A stretch of DNA of 7,042 nt from Helicobacteraceae bacterium (lineage in GTDB: Bacteria > Campylobacterota > Campylobacteria > Campylobacterales > Sulfurimonadaceae), in NCBI GenBank assembly GCA_015489055.1, contig WFMO01000020.1:1-7042 (forward strand), given 5' to 3'. Every line of letters begins with the position of its first letter. Position 1 is the first letter of the stretch. The position numbers and the translations under genes were made by a program. Below are positions 1-6,238 of this stretch, piece by piece. The notes below the pieces were generated by a model. The model made no database searches, was not told the origin of the DNA, and saw only the letters and a program-made list of their open reading frames with translations.

Positions 1-560
1 GAAATATATATCTTATTATGGCTAATGTGAAAAAGAATATTCCGCTAAGAGAGGCAGAGCTTCAAATTAAACAGCTCCTTAGAAGCCAAAGACATTTAAA
101 GCCAAAGCAGGCATTAAATTTTTCAGTAAGAAGCATTAGCGTTTTACTAAACACCGTCTCGAAAGTCACCTCTATTTTAACCATGATGTTGGGCGCTGTG
201 GCGGCTATTTCGTTGATAGTAGGCGGTATTGGGATTATGAATATTATGTTGGTGTCAGTTACTGAGCGGACAAGAGAGATCGGCATAAGACTCGCAGTTG
301 GCGCTATGGCAAAAGATATAATGATGCAGTTTTTGATAGAGGCCACCGTATTATCAGGCTTAGGGGGAATTATAGGTATCGCACTTGGCATTGGTATTAC
401 AATAGCTGTTTCTCATTTTATGCATATGGCTTTAGTGCTAGATACTATGGTGTTGATTATTGCTCTAATCTTTTCCATGGTTATGGGAATAGCGTTTGGA
501 TTTTTACCAGCAAAAAAAGCCGCTCGTATGAATCCTATTGACGCTCTTAGATATGAGTAA
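1..560 (+). CDS. macB: MacB-type ABC transporter permease, C-terminal part (5' end outside window)
   Basis: This is the 3' end of an ABC-transporter permease of the MacB/FtsX family. These inner-membrane proteins couple cytoplasmic ATP hydrolysis to export of macrolides, lipoproteins or other envelope substrates, together with a MacA adaptor and a TolC-like channel. The frame is open to the left edge (codons begin at base 3). The ATG at 18 has no Shine-Dalgarno and falls inside the periplasmic domain, so the true start is upstream. Counting from that ATG, residues 1-38 are the end of the periplasmic domain (AELQIKQLLRSQRH then NFSVRS, the family's usual lead-in). Three membrane segments follow, at about 49-80, 103-134 and 143-163. 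The cytoplasmic loop TERTREIGIRLAVGA and the ending AARMNPIDALRYE are FtsX-domain hallmarks. The ATPase domain, expected at the N-terminus of MacB, is not in view, so this could be a separate permease subunit. The substrate cannot be read from the sequence. Confidence 0.88.
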   Translation, partial: NIYLIMANVKKNIPLREAELQIKQLLRSQRHLKPKQALNFSVRSISVLLNTVSKVTSILTMMLGAVAAISLIVGGIGIMNIMLVSVTERTREIGIRLAVGAMAKDIMMQFLIEATVLSGLGGIIGIALGIGITIAVSHFMHMALVLDTMVLIIALIFSMVMGIAFGFLPAKKAARMNPIDALRYE

Positions 561-584
561 ACAATATTACATGTAGTATTGTTT
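559..584. terminator. Candidate bidirectional terminator hairpin between macB and aroC
   Basis: A perfect 8-bp inverted repeat (AAACAATA at 559-566, TATTGTTT at 577-584) extends inward by a T-G wobble and two A/T pairs around a CATG loop. On the plus strand it runs into TTTTAT; on the minus strand only into TTTAC. It overlaps the last bases of the macB stop codon and the last codons of aroC, so one structure could end both converging transcripts. The stem is AT-rich and the U-tracts are short, so termination strength is uncertain. Confidence 0.5.
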
Positions 585-1640
585 TATACCGCTGATTTGT
601 CTGCCCATATTTAGAAGCAGCATATCAGCTATAACCAAGGCTGCCATAGATTCACAAACTATACTCCCGCGAACTGCAACACAAGGATCGTGACGCCCTT
701 TTAGTGAGAAATCTACATCTGTATTGTCTATATTTATTGTATGTTGAGGTTGAAAAATGGACGGTGTAGGTTTAAAATAAGTGTTTATGATGATATCGTC
801 ACCATTGGTAATACCGCCTAAAATACCTCCAGCATGATTGCTGGCAAATCCCTTTGATGTAATCTCGTCGTTATTTTGTGAACCAAGGCTTTGTGAACTT
901 GCAAAGCCATCACCTATCTCAACCGCTTTGGCCGCATTTATGCCCATCATGGCATCTGCTAAGAGTGCATCTGTTTTATAGTAAATGGGCTCGCCTAGTC
1001 CGACAGGAACACCTTTTATAACAACTCTTGCAACACCTCCTACGGAGTCATGATTGTTTTTAGCTTTTAAGATGACCTCTTTTTGCTGCTCTTCCACTTT
1101 TTTATCTAGGGCGCATATGATGCTTGTTTTGGCATACTCATAATCAAAATCGGTAGCTTTTATGCCATGTATCTCACTAATACCGCTTAATATTTGTATG
1201 TTTAATTCTTGAAGCATAAGTTTTGCAATTGCGCCGGCTGCAACTCTTGCAGCTGTTTCTCTTGCGGAGGAACGTCCTCCACCACGATAGTCTCGAATGC
1301 CATATTTTTTATAATATGTAAAATCAGCATGACCTGGACGAAAAATATCTTTTATGTTTGAATAATCTTTGGATTTATGGTTTGTATTGTAAATTATCAT
1401 AGCTATAGGTGTGCCTGTTGAGACCCCGTCTAATATTCCACTTAAGATTTCAACTTTGTCATCCTCTTTTCTGGCTGTTTCAAACTCACTTTTACCGGGT
1501 TTTCTGCGATTTAGTTGAGATTGGATAAATGTTTCATCAATACTTAAACCCGCCGGAACCCCATCAACAACGCAGCCTATTGCTTTACCGTGTGATTCTC
1601 CAAAAGTACTAAAACTCAAGCGTCTTCCAAATTGGTTCAT
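567..1640 (-). CDS. aroC: Chorismate synthase
   Basis: The enzyme catalyses the last step of the shikimate pathway, 5-enolpyruvylshikimate-3-phosphate to chorismate, in the cytoplasm with reduced FMN. Chorismate feeds aromatic amino acids, folate and quinones. The 357-residue protein is full length for the family. Family signatures are clear: [18 protein letters not shown] at 14-31, RPGHAD at 101-106 with the active-site histidine H104, the [18 protein letters not shown] block at 119-136, and [11 protein letters not shown] at 315-325. The start is the ATG whose first bases form the 4-nt ATGA overlap with the rnc stop; a weak purine-rich AAGAGAG lies just upstream. It is the last gene of the minus-strand operon after rnc, so translation is probably coupled to rnc. 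It ends 6 bp from the converging macB gene. No anomaly seen. Confidence 0.98.
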   Translation of the reverse strand: MNQFGRRLSFSTFGESHGKAIGCVVDGVPAGLSIDETFIQSQLNRRKPGKSEFETARKEDDKVEILSGILDGVSTGTPIAMIIYNTNHKSKDYSNIKDIFRPGHADFTYYKKYGIRDYRGGGRSSARETAARVAAGAIAKLMLQELNIQILSGISEIHGIKATDFDYEYAKTSIICALDKKVEEQQKEVILKAKNNHDSVGGVARVVIKGVPVGLGEPIYYKTDALLADAMMGINAAKAVEIGDGFASSQSLGSQNNDEITSKGFASNHAGGILGGITNGDDIIINTYFKPTPSIFQPQHTINIDNTDVDFSLKGRHDPCVAVRGSIVCESMAALVIADMLLLNMGRQISGIKQYYM

Positions 1641-2308
1641 GACACACTCTCTTGCAAGGATTTGATAGCTAAAAATGCAGCTTTTTGTTGTGCGATTTTT
1701 TTACTTTTTCCAACTGCTCTTGCATATTCTCTGTCTTGAATAATTACAGCAATCTCAAACTCTTTTTTATGATCAGGTCCTTTGCTGCTTATTAGTTTGT
1801 ATGTCGGAGTTACGCCATACTTTGCCTGCGTTATCTCCTGCAATGATGTTTTATAGTCCTTAAATAGCGAATCTAATGAAATTTCTTCATACTGTTCTTC
1901 TATAAGCGATATAGATATTTCGTGTACTTTTTGTAATCCTGCTTCTAGATACAATGCACCCATTAAAGCTTCAAACGTATTTGATAACAGTGATGCCTTA
2001 ATTCTTCCGTCATTATTTTCTTCTGCATTTGAGAGTAAGATATATTTTCCAAGATTTAAACTTTTGGCAAGTTTATTAAAACCCTCTTCGTTAACCAAAG
2101 ATGCTCTGATTTTTGATAATATACCCTCATCGGCTGACGGAAATTTTTTATAAAGGTATTCACCTACGATTAAATCAAGAACGGCGTCTCCTAAAAACTC
2201 CAGTCGTTCGTTATTGTATGACTTTTTATAGCTTTTATGTGTTAATGCCTCAGTTAAGAGTTGTTTGTTTTTAAATTCATATTGTATTAGTTGTTCTAGT
2301 GGATGCAT
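1637..2308 (-). CDS. rnc: Ribonuclease III
   Basis: This is a double-stranded-RNA endonuclease that processes rRNA precursors and structured mRNAs in the cytoplasm. At 223 residues it is the normal bacterial length. Residues 1-145 form the catalytic RIII domain, with the signature [14 protein letters not shown] (33-46) supplying E34, E37 and D41; E61 corresponds to E. coli E65. Residues 151-220 are the dsRNA-binding domain, with [11 protein letters not shown] at its start and KKIAQQKAA (203-211) as the conserved RNA-contact helix. The E. coli metal-ligand pair D114/E117 (ADTVEAL) aligns here with SNTFEAL. The glutamate is kept as E113, but the aspartate is replaced by N110. The start is supported by an AAGGAAG Shine-Dalgarno 4 nt upstream, inside the end of rnhA, which overlaps by 13 nt. 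The stop overlaps the aroC start by 4 nt. Confidence 0.97.
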   Translation of the reverse strand: MHPLEQLIQYEFKNKQLLTEALTHKSYKKSYNNERLEFLGDAVLDLIVGEYLYKKFPSADEGILSKIRASLVNEEGFNKLAKSLNLGKYILLSNAEENNDGRIKASLLSNTFEALMGALYLEAGLQKVHEISISLIEEQYEEISLDSLFKDYKTSLQEITQAKYGVTPTYKLISSKGPDHKKEFEIAVIIQDREYARAVGKSKKIAQQKAAFLAIKSLQESVS

Positions 2309-2733
2309 TGGTCTTCCTTGTACTTTTGTGCTTCATCTCTTGCAATTTTATCACATTGCTCATTTTCTGCATGTCCGTTATGCCCGCGTACCCAGACGGC
2401 TTTAACTGTGTGTGGTAAAGAAACTGTGATATATCTTTTCCATAAGTCAGTATTTTTAACATTTTTAAAATCTTTTTTTATCCAATTTTGTAACCATTGA
2501 TTAATGCCCTTTACGACATATGATGAATCGGACACGATAGTAACATTGCAAGGCTCTTTTAATGCACTCAGTCCTTCAATGGCTGCCAAAAGTTCCATTT
2601 TATTGTTTGTTGTAAACTTATCGCCACCTTTTACAATCTTTTCTTTGTCTTTATATTTTAAGATTGCACAATAACCTCCGGCACCTGGATTGCCAAGGGA
2701 GCTTCCGTCACAAAAAAGAGTCAAATGTTTCAT
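2296..2733 (-). CDS. rnhA: Ribonuclease HI
   Basis: This enzyme cleaves the RNA strand of RNA-DNA hybrids, removing R-loops and replication primers. The 145-residue protein is close to the usual length of about 155. The catalytic carboxylates of E. coli D10, E48, D70 and D134 correspond to D9 ([11 protein letters not shown]), E47 (NNKMELLAA), D69 ([11 protein letters not shown]) and D128 (ENEQCDKIA). The mobile-loop histidine is H118 (WVRGHNGH). All catalytic residues are present. The start is fixed by the N-terminal strand that must precede D9 and by an AAGGAG Shine-Dalgarno (2738-2743) 4 nt upstream. It overlaps the upstream LapB-like gene by 26 nt and the downstream rnc by 13 nt, so it sits inside one transcription unit with translational coupling on both sides. 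The C-terminus is short and lacks the extra tail of the E. coli enzyme. Confidence 0.97.
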   Translation of the reverse strand: MKHLTLFCDGSSLGNPGAGGYCAILKYKDKEKIVKGGDKFTTNNKMELLAAIEGLSALKEPCNVTIVSDSSYVVKGINQWLQNWIKKDFKNVKNTDLWKRYITVSLPHTVKAVWVRGHNGHAENEQCDKIARDEAQKYKEDQCIH

Positions 2734-3751
2734 GCTGCTCCTTAATTAGTAATGGTTGGGGTATTATACTGTCTATCGTATGGCAGTTAGAACACCGGTT
2801 AAAAGAAAATGGAAATATATGCTTACAATGCCCGCACATATATTCAAAATTAATTTTAGCTTTGGCATACGAACTTTTATGAAGATGAATCAATACATCA
2901 TATTCAAATATAGAACTATCTTTCTCAAGCGATAGATATCCTTTAGCACTAAAGAGTTCGCGTAAATATTTATCAGTTGAGATTATATCAAAATCAATCA
3001 CATCTTTATCCAAATTCCAAAAAAGATCACACAACCTACTGGTTTGTGAAAAGTTTAGATTCTCCCATGCCAGTTTTGGAAAGTATTTAAAAAGATATTC
3101 AAATATAAGATATGTAACATCTTTGTTTTCTTGATAAAAAACAATCAGTTTGTCGGCTTTTTGCTCTGGAGAGAGCGAAAAGTCACCAAGGGTAAGCAAG
3201 CAATAAAGATAGGCTCTGTCCTTGCTTGTGTCGTATCCAAGAGTCTCAAGAGGTTCTAAAACTTCAAGTGCGTGGTCATATTCTTTTAGATATTCATAAA
3301 CCAATAGAAGATATCTAAGCGCTTGAGGTGTTCTGGGATTTGATTTTAGTATCTCTAAAAAGATGCTTTTACTGCGCTGTAAGAATCCTGCTTTAAAATA
3401 AGTTTGACCAAGTAAAAACATAATCTCTTTTTTATTTGTCAAATTCTCTTTTTTACTCAAAAGCTCATGATATATCTCTATGGATTTGTCATACTCGCCG
3501 TTTTTAGAATATGAATTGGCAAGCAAAAGCCAAGAATCAATAGACACGGCAGACGATGATATGAGTTTTTTTAGCTCCAAGCTAGATGGCGGAGATCTAA
3601 ACTTTCGCAAAAATTTATCTAAATGCCTGTAATCTTCTTTTGCTTTAAAGCGTCCCCACCAATAGCTAAACAGCGCAACCACAAATATAATAACAAAGAA
3701 AAGAATAATACCAAAAAGCGGGTCTCTAAATTGTATAAAAATTGTATTCAT
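2708..3751 (-). CDS. Membrane-anchored TPR protein with C-terminal zinc ribbon (LapB/YciM-like)
   Basis: This 347-residue protein has the full LapB (YciM) layout. There is one N-terminal membrane helix at about 12-32 followed by a positive GRFKAKEDYR stretch, which places the rest in the cytoplasm. TPR-like helical pairs follow at about 73-105, 108-140 and 142-175, then a less regular helical region. A rubredoxin-like zinc ribbon closes the protein, with C306/C309 and C320/C323 (YMCGHCK and NRCSNCH). The stretch IEIYHELL...KAGFLQRSKSIF lines up well with my recollection of E. coli LapB (389 aa). In E. coli, LapB guides FtsH to degrade LpxC and so sets lipopolysaccharide output; that role here is an inference from architecture. 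The gene heads the operon with rnhA, rnc and aroC and overlaps rnhA by 26 nt. The ATG is the only usable start before the membrane helix, because an in-frame stop lies about 40 nt upstream with no ATG, GTG or TTG between. No Shine-Dalgarno precedes it. A generic TPR protein is the alternative. Confidence 0.8.
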   Translation of the reverse strand: MNTIFIQFRDPLFGIILFFVIIFVVALFSYWWGRFKAKEDYRHLDKFLRKFRSPPSSLELKKLISSSAVSIDSWLLLANSYSKNGEYDKSIEIYHELLSKKENLTNKKEIMFLLGQTYFKAGFLQRSKSIFLEILKSNPRTPQALRYLLLVYEYLKEYDHALEVLEPLETLGYDTSKDRAYLYCLLTLGDFSLSPEQKADKLIVFYQENKDVTYLIFEYLFKYFPKLAWENLNFSQTSRLCDLFWNLDKDVIDFDIISTDKYLRELFSAKGYLSLEKDSSIFEYDVLIHLHKSSYAKAKINFEYMCGHCKHIFPFSFNRCSNCHTIDSIIPQPLLIKEQHETFDSFL

Positions 3752-3758
3752 AAGTATG

Positions 3759-3764
3759 ATTATA
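3759..3764 (-). promoter_or_regulatory. Candidate -10 box of the lapB-like-rnhA-rnc-aroC operon
   Basis: A perfect TATAAT reads on the minus strand with only 7 nt (CATACTT) before the ATG at 3751. Standard sigma-70 spacing puts the transcription start at about 3751-3752, so the mRNA would be leaderless or nearly so. This fits the lack of any Shine-Dalgarno. No clear -35 hexamer is seen at 16-18 nt, which is common in Campylobacterota, where an AT-rich upstream region substitutes. Confidence 0.5.
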
Positions 3765-3912
3765 ACGAATGTTGCAATAAATGTATGTTAAGTAAGATAT
3801 TTATCATTTAATAAAAATTACAAAATAATTATAATTTTTTATAAATTAATAAAATATTAGTATTAGTTTAAGCATTAAATGTTAATATTATGACATTGAT
3901 TTAAGAATAGAC

Positions 3913-3917
3913 AGGAG
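3913..3917 (+). promoter_or_regulatory. Ribosome binding site of ccoG
   Basis: AGGAG with 5 nt before the ATG at 3923 is a strong Shine-Dalgarno and fixes the ccoG start. Confidence 0.85.
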
Positions 3918-3922
3918 TACAA

Positions 3923-5362
3923 ATGCAAGAGGCTATAAAAAAGAAAAAACCTACACCTTGGAGAAAGTACAGGTATTATGTATTTGCGTTAGCTACGGCG
4001 CTGACTATTATCGTGCCTTGGATTACGATAAACGGGCACCATCTTTTTTTGCTGGACTTTCAGACCATGACACTTGATTTGGCTTTTGTCAGATTTAGCG
4101 TACAACAACTTTATCTGATGCCGTTTATTTTGATGTTCGGGTTTATAACCATATTTGGACTTACGGTATTGGGCGGGCGTGTTTTTTGTGGCTGGATATG
4201 TCCTCAAACGATTTTTCGTGTTATATATCGCGATTTAATCGAAACAAAGCTTTTGAAACTACGAAAACGTATTAAAAATAAACAGCAAGAGCCTGATATG
4301 TCAAAGCCTGAAAATAAGGTCAAAAAGGCTATTGCTATTGCTATATGGATTGTTTTAGCATTTTTAGCAGCATCTGATTTTATGTGGTTCTTTATACCGC
4401 CTCAAGAATTTTTTCAGTACATACAAAATCCTGGCGATCATCTTATATTAGTTGGAGCAGTTGTTGGGATCGCAATATTTTTGATTTATGATGTCGTATT
4501 TTTAAAAGAGAATTATTGCATCTATGTTTGCCCGTATTCTCGTATTCAATCTGTGCTTTATGATGAAGATACCGTTATGGCTATATATAATCCAAATCGT
4601 GGTGGAGATATTTACGATGAGAAACATCATAAACAATTTACAAAGCAAAAAGAGCTTAAGGCAGTCGAACCTAATGCAGAGTGCACTACATGTGAGAGTT
4701 GTGTAACAGTTTGTCCGACGCACATAGACATTAGACAGGGTTTACAGCTGGAGTGTATTAACTGTCTTGAATGTGTAGATGCCTGTACGACTGTCATGGG
4801 TAAACTTGGCAAAGAAAGTCTTGTTGTATGGTCAAGTGAGCGTGAAATACTTGAACAAAAAGGAAAAACCAGATATTTTCGACCAAAAATTATCGGTTAC
4901 GGCATTATTTTAGTAGTCTTGGTTGGTATTATAGCGGCGATGGGTAGTAAAAAAGAAGCATTTTTGTTAAATGTTGATAGAAATGGCCAGCCTTATAGTA
5001 TCATAAGAACAGCAGGTGGTAAACCTGAAGTGCAAAATGCATATGTATTTTTACTTCAAAACACTAGAATGAAAACTCATAAGTTTTATTTTAGCGTGAT
5101 TGCTCCAAAATCTATGCAGGGAAAAATCAAAATCGAGAGACCTAGCAAACCATTTACTGTTGTGCCAAATGTAAAAGACAAGAAAATTGTTGTGCTATAT
5201 ACAGTAGGCATGTTAGTTGATAATCCTAATAATGATACTGTTATACCTATTAAGATCAAAGCATATACGACAGACACCAAAAAACCATTAGTAGTTTACA
5301 GAAATACAACATTTACGTTTCCGCGAAAAGGTATTTTGATGAAAGATTCAGCAGCGCAATAG
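3923..5362 (+). CDS. ccoG: Cytochrome c oxidase accessory protein CcoG (RdxA/FixG)
   Basis: CcoG is an inner-membrane iron-sulfur protein that, in studied proteobacteria, reduces Cu(II) to Cu(I) for assembly of the CuB centre of cbb3-type cytochrome c oxidase. The 479-residue protein is full length. Membrane helices lie at about 19-38, 62-86, 136-156, 174-194 and 322-341. Conserved membrane-edge cysteine motifs are FCGWICPQ (C89, C93) and YCIYVCPYSRIQ (C199, C203). A cytoplasmic 2x[4Fe-4S] ferredoxin domain follows, with C254/C257/C260/C264 and C278/C281/C284/C288; the second cluster motif is LECINCLECVDAC. After the last helix, residues about 345-470 form the periplasmic immunoglobulin-like FixG C-terminal domain. 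No ligand residue is missing. It appears monocistronic, with its own promoter region upstream, a hairpin downstream and a new promoter for the next gene. No ccoNOQP or ccoS/ccoI genes are adjacent, so it is separated from the oxidase operon. It implies microaerobic respiration with a high-affinity oxidase. Confidence 0.96.
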   Translation: MQEAIKKKKPTPWRKYRYYVFALATALTIIVPWITINGHHLFLLDFQTMTLDLAFVRFSVQQLYLMPFILMFGFITIFGLTVLGGRVFCGWICPQTIFRVIYRDLIETKLLKLRKRIKNKQQEPDMSKPENKVKKAIAIAIWIVLAFLAASDFMWFFIPPQEFFQYIQNPGDHLILVGAVVGIAIFLIYDVVFLKENYCIYVCPYSRIQSVLYDEDTVMAIYNPNRGGDIYDEKHHKQFTKQKELKAVEPNAECTTCESCVTVCPTHIDIRQGLQLECINCLECVDACTTVMGKLGKESLVVWSSEREILEQKGKTRYFRPKIIGYGIILVVLVGIIAAMGSKKEAFLLNVDRNGQPYSIIRTAGGKPEVQNAYVFLLQNTRMKTHKFYFSVIAPKSMQGKIKIERPSKPFTVVPNVKDKKIVVLYTVGMLVDNPNNDTVIPIKIKAYTTDTKKPLVVYRNTTFTFPRKGILMKDSAAQ

Positions 5363-5367
5363 AATTG

Positions 5368-5401
5368 TTTGCCTTTTAAAATGTATATTTTTTAAGGCAA
5401 A
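5368..5401 (+). terminator. Inverted repeat after ccoG, candidate terminator
   Basis: TTTGCCTT (5368-5375) pairs perfectly with AAGGCAAA (5394-5401). Inside, a 2x2 T/T mismatch is followed by four A/T pairs (5378-5381 with 5388-5391) closing a 6-nt loop. It starts 5 nt after the ccoG stop codon. The right arm is not followed by a T-tract, so it is not a classical intrinsic terminator. It may instead protect the 3' end of the ccoG mRNA. Confidence 0.4.
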
Positions 5402-5407
5402 AGCTAC

Positions 5408-5413
5408 TATAAT
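5408..5413 (+). promoter_or_regulatory. Candidate -10 box of the glycosyltransferase-epimerase operon
   Basis: A perfect TATAAT lies 27 nt before the ATG at 5441, giving a predicted transcription start near 5420 and a leader of about 21 nt. A T-run at 5388-5393 lies 14 nt upstream in place of a clear -35 box. The hexamer sits in a near-palindrome of 14 bp (5403-5416, GCTA...TAGC, one mismatched pair), a possible operator. Confidence 0.5.
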
Positions 5414-5428
5414 AGCCTCAAGATTTTT

Positions 5429-5435
5429 AAGAGGG
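5429..5435 (+). promoter_or_regulatory. Ribosome binding site of the GT32 glycosyltransferase gene
   Basis: AAGAGGG, 5 nt before the ATG at 5441, is a good Shine-Dalgarno and supports this start even though about 50 residues precede the recognisable catalytic domain. Confidence 0.7.
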
Positions 5436-5440
5436 TTGTT

Positions 5441-6238
5441 ATGTCTTTATTTGTGGTGGTCTCCAATCGGTTTTCTAAAGTTGTCGGTACGATTGTAAAA
5501 TCACTCTCTTATCCATTTCATCTGGCATTTCCAAACAAACGCTTCACGATTCCAAAGCATAGTAAAGCTTGGTTAAAATCCAAAACAGACTATAATATAC
5601 CAAAAATAATTTGGCAGACCAACTATACAAACAAAGTTAGTTTGCCTGTTTATGCGAACTATCTTTTTAACAGACTGATGTCGCCGGGCTATGAATACCG
5701 CTATGTAAGTACGCAAGAGCGGGAAGAGTTTATTAGAAAATATGCTTCTGATGAGATGTACGGGGCTTATGAGCAGTTAACAGACGGTGCTGCACAGGCT
5801 GATTTTTGGCGTATATTTGTATTGAATTATTATGGTGGGATATATTTAGATATAGATGCACATCTTGTTTGGCCGCTTGGTAAGATTATTCGGCCTGAGG
5901 ATGCTGAACTTTTTTTAATGACAAAAAAGCATTATAGCAACTATTTTATAGCTAGCAGAAAAAATAATCCCATACTTGAGAAAAACCTTGAGATTATAGT
6001 AAATAATATAAAAACTAAAACTATCGGCGGAGGGGTGTATGATTTGACCGGTCCGACAACCTTAAATACTGCTATTGGCGATAAAAAGCCTAACCATAGG
6101 TTTTATCGTCATACATGCATACAGGGGAGTTTTACAAATGAGTATTTTCAATATATAGACAAACCAAGAGGAAAATGGACATATGTAAAATCTGAAGATT
6201 TGTTAAAAAATATAAACGACAAGGATGCTAAGTCATGA
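5441..6238 (+). CDS. GT32-type glycosyltransferase (DXD-containing, OCH1-like)
   Basis: This 265-residue protein belongs to the Gly_transf_sug/GT32 group of retaining, nucleotide-sugar-dependent glycosyltransferases. In bacteria these usually build capsule, lipopolysaccharide or other surface glycans. The catalytic fold begins at IPKIIWQT (53-60). The core motif runs from AQADFWRIFVLNYYGG (118-133) into IYLDIDAHLVWPL, with the metal-binding DXD at D137-I-D139. The late GPTTL motif is at 204-208, and a short basic C-terminus follows. The N-terminal 50 residues are not catalytic. They are moderately hydrophobic and basic without a clear transmembrane helix, so peripheral membrane association is possible. 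The gene has its own Shine-Dalgarno and a TATAAT upstream. Its stop overlaps the next gene's start (ATGA), giving a two-gene unit with a sugar-nucleotide epimerase that may supply its donor sugar. Donor and acceptor cannot be read from the sequence. Confidence 0.88.
   Translation: MSLFVVVSNRFSKVVGTIVKSLSYPFHLAFPNKRFTIPKHSKAWLKSKTDYNIPKIIWQTNYTNKVSLPVYANYLFNRLMSPGYEYRYVSTQEREEFIRKYASDEMYGAYEQLTDGAAQADFWRIFVLNYYGGIYLDIDAHLVWPLGKIIRPEDAELFLMTKKHYSNYFIASRKNNPILEKNLEIIVNNIKTKTIGGGVYDLTGPTTLNTAIGDKKPNHRFYRHTCIQGSFTNEYFQYIDKPRGKWTYVKSEDLLKNINDKDAKS
6221..6225 (+). promoter_or_regulatory. Ribosome binding site of the epimerase gene, inside the glycosyltransferase gene
   Basis: AAGGA lies 9 nt before the ATG at 6235 and within the last codons of the glycosyltransferase gene. 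It allows new initiation in addition to coupling through the ATGA overlap. Confidence 0.55.

Larger units (their letters stand above)
3752..3922. promoter_or_regulatory. AT-rich divergent intergenic region
   Basis: This 171-bp gap separates the divergent lapB-like and ccoG genes. Bases 3801-3870 are almost all A/T and include an A/T-only inverted repeat (AAAAATTA at 3813-3820, TAATTTTT at 3832-3839), too weak to be a confident structure. Near ccoG there is a 5-bp inverted repeat with 10-bp spacing (AATGT at 3878-3882, ACATT at 3893-3897) spanning a weak TATTAT at 3886-3891. It could be a promoter with an operator, but I cannot assign a regulator. A lone TTGAT at 3896-3900 lacks the second half of an FNR/CRP-type site. 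Confidence 0.4.

Noticed and set aside
18..20. ATG at 18 as the start of the MacB-like gene
   Set aside because: The frame is open to the left edge, there is no Shine-Dalgarno, and the residues after it continue a typical MacB periplasmic domain.
62..391. 109-codon open frame on the minus strand
   Set aside because: It is antisense to the clearly conserved MacB permease and has no recognisable domain or ribosome binding site.
2277..2500. Short open frames on both strands over the rnhA/rnc junction
   Set aside because: They lie in alternative frames of rnhA, whose catalytic residues are all present, and show no protein-family features.
3809..3870. Long A/T-only stretch as a replication origin or phage attachment site
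   Set aside because: No DnaA boxes, direct repeats or integrase gene are visible; AT-rich divergent promoter DNA is the simpler explanation.
4502..4812. Short open frames on both strands inside ccoG, some cysteine-rich
   Set aside because: The cysteines are out-of-frame readings of the ferredoxin region of ccoG; low-complexity composition and no start signals.
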